NCBI GenBank assembly: GCA_001780725.1
Contig: MFIM01000029.1
Span: forward strand, 1-35,266
Reading direction: 5' to 3'
From: Candidatus Giovannonibacteria bacterium RIFCSPLOWO2_02_FULL_45_28
GTDB taxonomy: Bacteria; Patescibacteriota; Minisyncoccia; UBA11713; 2-01-FULL-45-33
DNA: 35,266 nt
Shown here: positions 33,107 to 35,266 of the stretch, in pieces
How the letters are laid out: every line of letters begins with the position of its first letter
How positions within the stretch are numbered: the stretch's first letter is position 1
Translations under genes and position numbers: made by a program
The notes under the pieces: generated by a model
What the model was told of the DNA's origin: nothing
Seen by the model: the letters and a program-made list of their open reading frames with translations, nothing else
Database searches by the model: none

Positions 33107-35266
33107 TTATTGAGACTGGAAGGTGTTCTGCGACATTCCTGATGCCGGCAGACCTGAAACCTGATAGCCGTTGGTGTAGTCAAAGTCTCTAACAGTTACC
33201 TGGGTCGTGGTAGATATCGGAGACCAGATAAAGTTATTGTCTGCGGCGCTATCTACGCCAACTGCCGCACTAACTCCTGCTGCGCCCATGTCGCCAAGGG
33301 GAGTCAAGACGGTAGCAGCCTGGTGGTCGGTCGGGAAAGCCGCGTCGCCGTCCAGTTGCACAGTGATTGTGTCTTTGCTGGTGGTAACCGTAGAAAGGCC
33401 TGCCGCAGTCGCGCGCAACTCAAAGTATCTTGTCACGCCGCTTGACACGGTATAGGTCGTTGTAGCTACTTCCCAGCCGGTCTTATCAGGATAAATACTT
33501 ACAGCCGTCTTACCGGGCGGAAGATTTGCAACATAAGCAGCTCCATTGTTTATAGCTCCACTGGAAGTAAAGTTTGAATCAATTGTGGTAAAAAGTAAAT
33601 CGGTGTAGACATACAACTTGTAGGAGTGAAGCTTAGCTGCAGAATCCGACAACGTTGACGATCCAACGGTGAACGAGAACTTGAACAAAGCCACATCACC
33701 GTTATTTGCCGTTACGCTGAAACGATAAATTTTCTGGTTAGCCGCGTTATTCAGAGAGGTAGTCGGAACAGTGTAGTAAGCAAACGAAGGATAAGCCTTC
33801 ATAATCCGGACACCCTGCGAAGCGGTAACTGTGGTAGCTCCATTTATGGTGTTTCCGGAAGATGCTCCTGTGCCATAGTTGCCGTTCAATCCGGCATTCG
33901 CGCCATCGTAGTTAACTTTGAGCAAATCACCAGATCTTACCATAGGACCATCCACACTGACTCCAGCGATATCGCCTTTGATAGTAAGAACTTTCGCTCC
34001 GTTGCGCGGAATTCTGAAAGATCCAATCGCAATAGCGGAAGAAGTGGCGCCATAGCTTGTCGGAAAGACAGCCGTCCCAACTTGAGTAGAGCCCTCCCAC
34101 AGAGTTACTTGCCTGCCGACTAAGTCAACGGGCGTGTTGGAAGCAGCGCCGGAGATAATCAAAGCAACCTGCTTAAGATCAATGTCTTCGTTGGTCGCGC
34201 TGAACCTGATTTTGGCAAGTTCAACTCCGGTCTGGCCAGCCGCTACAATTTTGTAGGAAGGACTGCCGGAGTCAAGCACAACATTAATGGTTCCTCCGGA
34301 AGCAGCGCTCATGAGCTGACCAGATGATTCAGTTATGGTTTGCGCAATTGTCTGGCCGGAAGTAAGTCCGGAAACGCCAGTCCAGTCCGCGGAATTAGCG
34401 CCGTTTTCATTGTCATCTCCTTCAATGCCCCATCCATAACTACCGGTAGATCCGCCGATCACATCACATTTCAATCCCAAAGTCTTGGAAGTCCCTTTTG
34501 GTAAAGTGAGTCCGTTGCTTAGGAAAGTAAAGTTCGTTGAAGAACCGGATGCGGATGGATTAACCGCGACAGACACAACCGTTGAGCCGTCGTAAAGCTT
34601 ACAGTTGGTATTATCGGTCGCTGATCCGCCGCTTGCCGCATGGTAAACCACTGGAATGCTGGTTAGCCTCAAATCTTCACCTGAACCTGTGCCATCCAAA
34701 ACATAGTTGGCAAAGAGGAATTGAGAAGATCCTGCAATAACCGTCTGCGCGATAGGCACGGACGAAACGCTAACTGCAAGCGCTCCGGCTTTTATCGTCA
34801 TCTGATTTGCGGTAATCACGGATGTCGGGGAAGGAGTAATAGAATTGCCCGTAGTCAAACCTCTAACTGTAGCCCAATCAGCACTGGGCGTAGTGGAAGC
34901 TTGGAAGACGTTGTTGGTGGTAAATGTTGTGGAGAATTTACCTTTCAGAGTGTAAATGCCTGTACCAACCGGGAAAGTAACGGTGTCGGTAAATCTTACT
35001 TTACCGTGTCCGTTTTTGACGACTGCTCCGTCCGCAGGGCCAGCAATGATTGCCCCATTCGGATCAACCAAAGTAATGTTGGTTACATTGGTTCCCGCTA
35101 CGCCGGCATTGCTTGTGTAGGTGGAGGAAGTAGCAGCCATAAAGAAGAAGTCAATTCTGCCGACAGAAATTTGTTCTCCTTTTACCTCAACGGTAAATCC
35201 GCCCAATGTCTGATTCGCCAAATTGATAGCGACATTTTGCGCTGGGATAGAGTTGGCCACAGATAC
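33107..35266 (-). CDS. S-layer-like surface protein, 3' part (runs off window)
   Basis: The frame is open to the right edge, so the 5' part is missing; about 718 residues are visible. The composition is that of an exported surface protein: rich in Ser/Thr/Gly/Ala/Asn, very poor in Cys and Lys, with no internal transmembrane helices. It appears to consist of repeated beta-sandwich-like modules, recognisable from stretches such as VSSVPIAQTVIAGSSQFLFANYVLDGTGSGEDLRL, VAAGQTGVELAKIRFSATNEDIDLKQV and VPTTSLNNAANQKIYRFSVTANNGDVALFKFSF, each followed by a (K)LYDGSTVV / LWEGSTQVG / LYVYTDLLF strand. It ends in a Gln/Ser-rich tail (SGMSQNTFQSQ). This fits the large S-layer or surface-array proteins of Patescibacteria. 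It may start far outside the window. Neighbour: anchored TPR gene. Confidence 0.75.
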   Translation of the reverse strand, partial: VSVANSIPAQNVAINLANQTLGGFTVEVKGEQISVGRIDFFFMAATSSTYTSNAGVAGTNVTNITLVDPNGAIIAGPADGAVVKNGHGKVRFTDTVTFPVGTGIYTLKGKFSTTFTTNNVFQASTTPSADWATVRGLTTGNSITPSPTSVITANQMTIKAGALAVSVSSVPIAQTVIAGSSQFLFANYVLDGTGSGEDLRLTSIPVVYHAASGGSATDNTNCKLYDGSTVVSVAVNPSASGSSTNFTFLSNGLTLPKGTSKTLGLKCDVIGGSTGSYGWGIEGDDNENGANSADWTGVSGLTSGQTIAQTITESSGQLMSAASGGTINVVLDSGSPSYKIVAAGQTGVELAKIRFSATNEDIDLKQVALIISGAASNTPVDLVGRQVTLWEGSTQVGTAVFPTSYGATSSAIAIGSFRIPRNGAKVLTIKGDIAGVSVDGPMVRSGDLLKVNYDGANAGLNGNYGTGASSGNTINGATTVTASQGVRIMKAYPSFAYYTVPTTSLNNAANQKIYRFSVTANNGDVALFKFSFTVGSSTLSDSAAKLHSYKLYVYTDLLFTTIDSNFTSSGAINNGAAYVANLPPGKTAVSIYPDKTGWEVATTTYTVSSGVTRYFELRATAAGLSTVTTSKDTITVQLDGDAAFPTDHQAATVLTPLGDMGAAGVSAAVGVDSAADNNFIWSPISTTTQVTVRDFDYTNGYQVSGLPASGMSQNTFQSQ

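Overview
The window looks like a chromosomal segment of a Patescibacteria/CPR bacterium, probably a Parcubacteria-like lineage. This is inferred from gene content and style: a cupin-type (archaeal-type) glucose-6-phosphate isomerase, a UvrC without its C-terminal HhH domain, RNase J with a long disordered N-terminal extension, a large S-layer-like surface protein, tight packing with ATGA overlaps, and few biosynthetic genes. UGA is used as a normal stop, so this is not a code-25 lineage. No species can be named from sequence alone.

Layout. 1-5.4 kb (+): tail of an unknown gene, uvrC, secG, a membrane-anchored peptide-binding protein, cupin pgi, tRNA-Leu(CAG), then two decayed genes (NYN nuclease with a deletion, Nudix hydrolase with a frameshift at a G7 run). 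5.5-9.7 kb: RNase J (+), an unknown gene (-), trpS and a histidine phosphatase (+). 9.7-14.4 kb: phosphohexomutase (-), a membrane protein overlapping ychF (+), then rpsF-ssb-rpsR-phosphoribosyltransferase (+). 14.3-18.6 kb: recA, an anchored Ig-like protein, a 44-aa two-helix microprotein (+, absent from the ORF track), ftsK, and a 68-aa membrane zinc-ribbon protein. 18.6-22.7 kb (-): three exported proteins, namely a trypsin-like protease, an unknown lipoprotein and an HExxH metalloprotein. 22.7-30.8 kb (-): a REP-associated tyrosine transposase (RAYT) abutting the 3' end of rpoC, then rpoC and rpoB (transcribed rpoB to rpoC). 30.8-35.3 kb (-): secF coupled to a hicBA toxin-antitoxin pair, a TPR protein, and the 3' part of a large S-layer-like gene running off the window.

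Three patterns cut across the genes. First, several families of short palindromic repeats sit in frame inside conserved genes (uvrC, pgi, RNase J, the hexomutase, ftsK, rpoC, the TPR gene). The commonest is a 21-bp palindrome, CTTGGCGGTG-N-CACCGCCAAG, which also flanks and lies inside the RAYT gene. The RAYT insertion is accompanied by a decayed second copy of the last ~42 bp of rpoC. Second, heptanucleotide arrays are embedded in coding sequence of uvrC, the hexomutase (twice, on opposite strands) and ychF. Third, at least ten transcription units have a recognisable -10 box (often extended, TGN-TANNAT) ending only 6-9 nt before the ATG. This predicts leaderless or nearly leaderless mRNAs, while Shine-Dalgarno sites appear at some internal or leadered genes.

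Coordinates of palindromes, promoters and terminators were read by eye. No homology search was run, so family names rest on recognised motifs.
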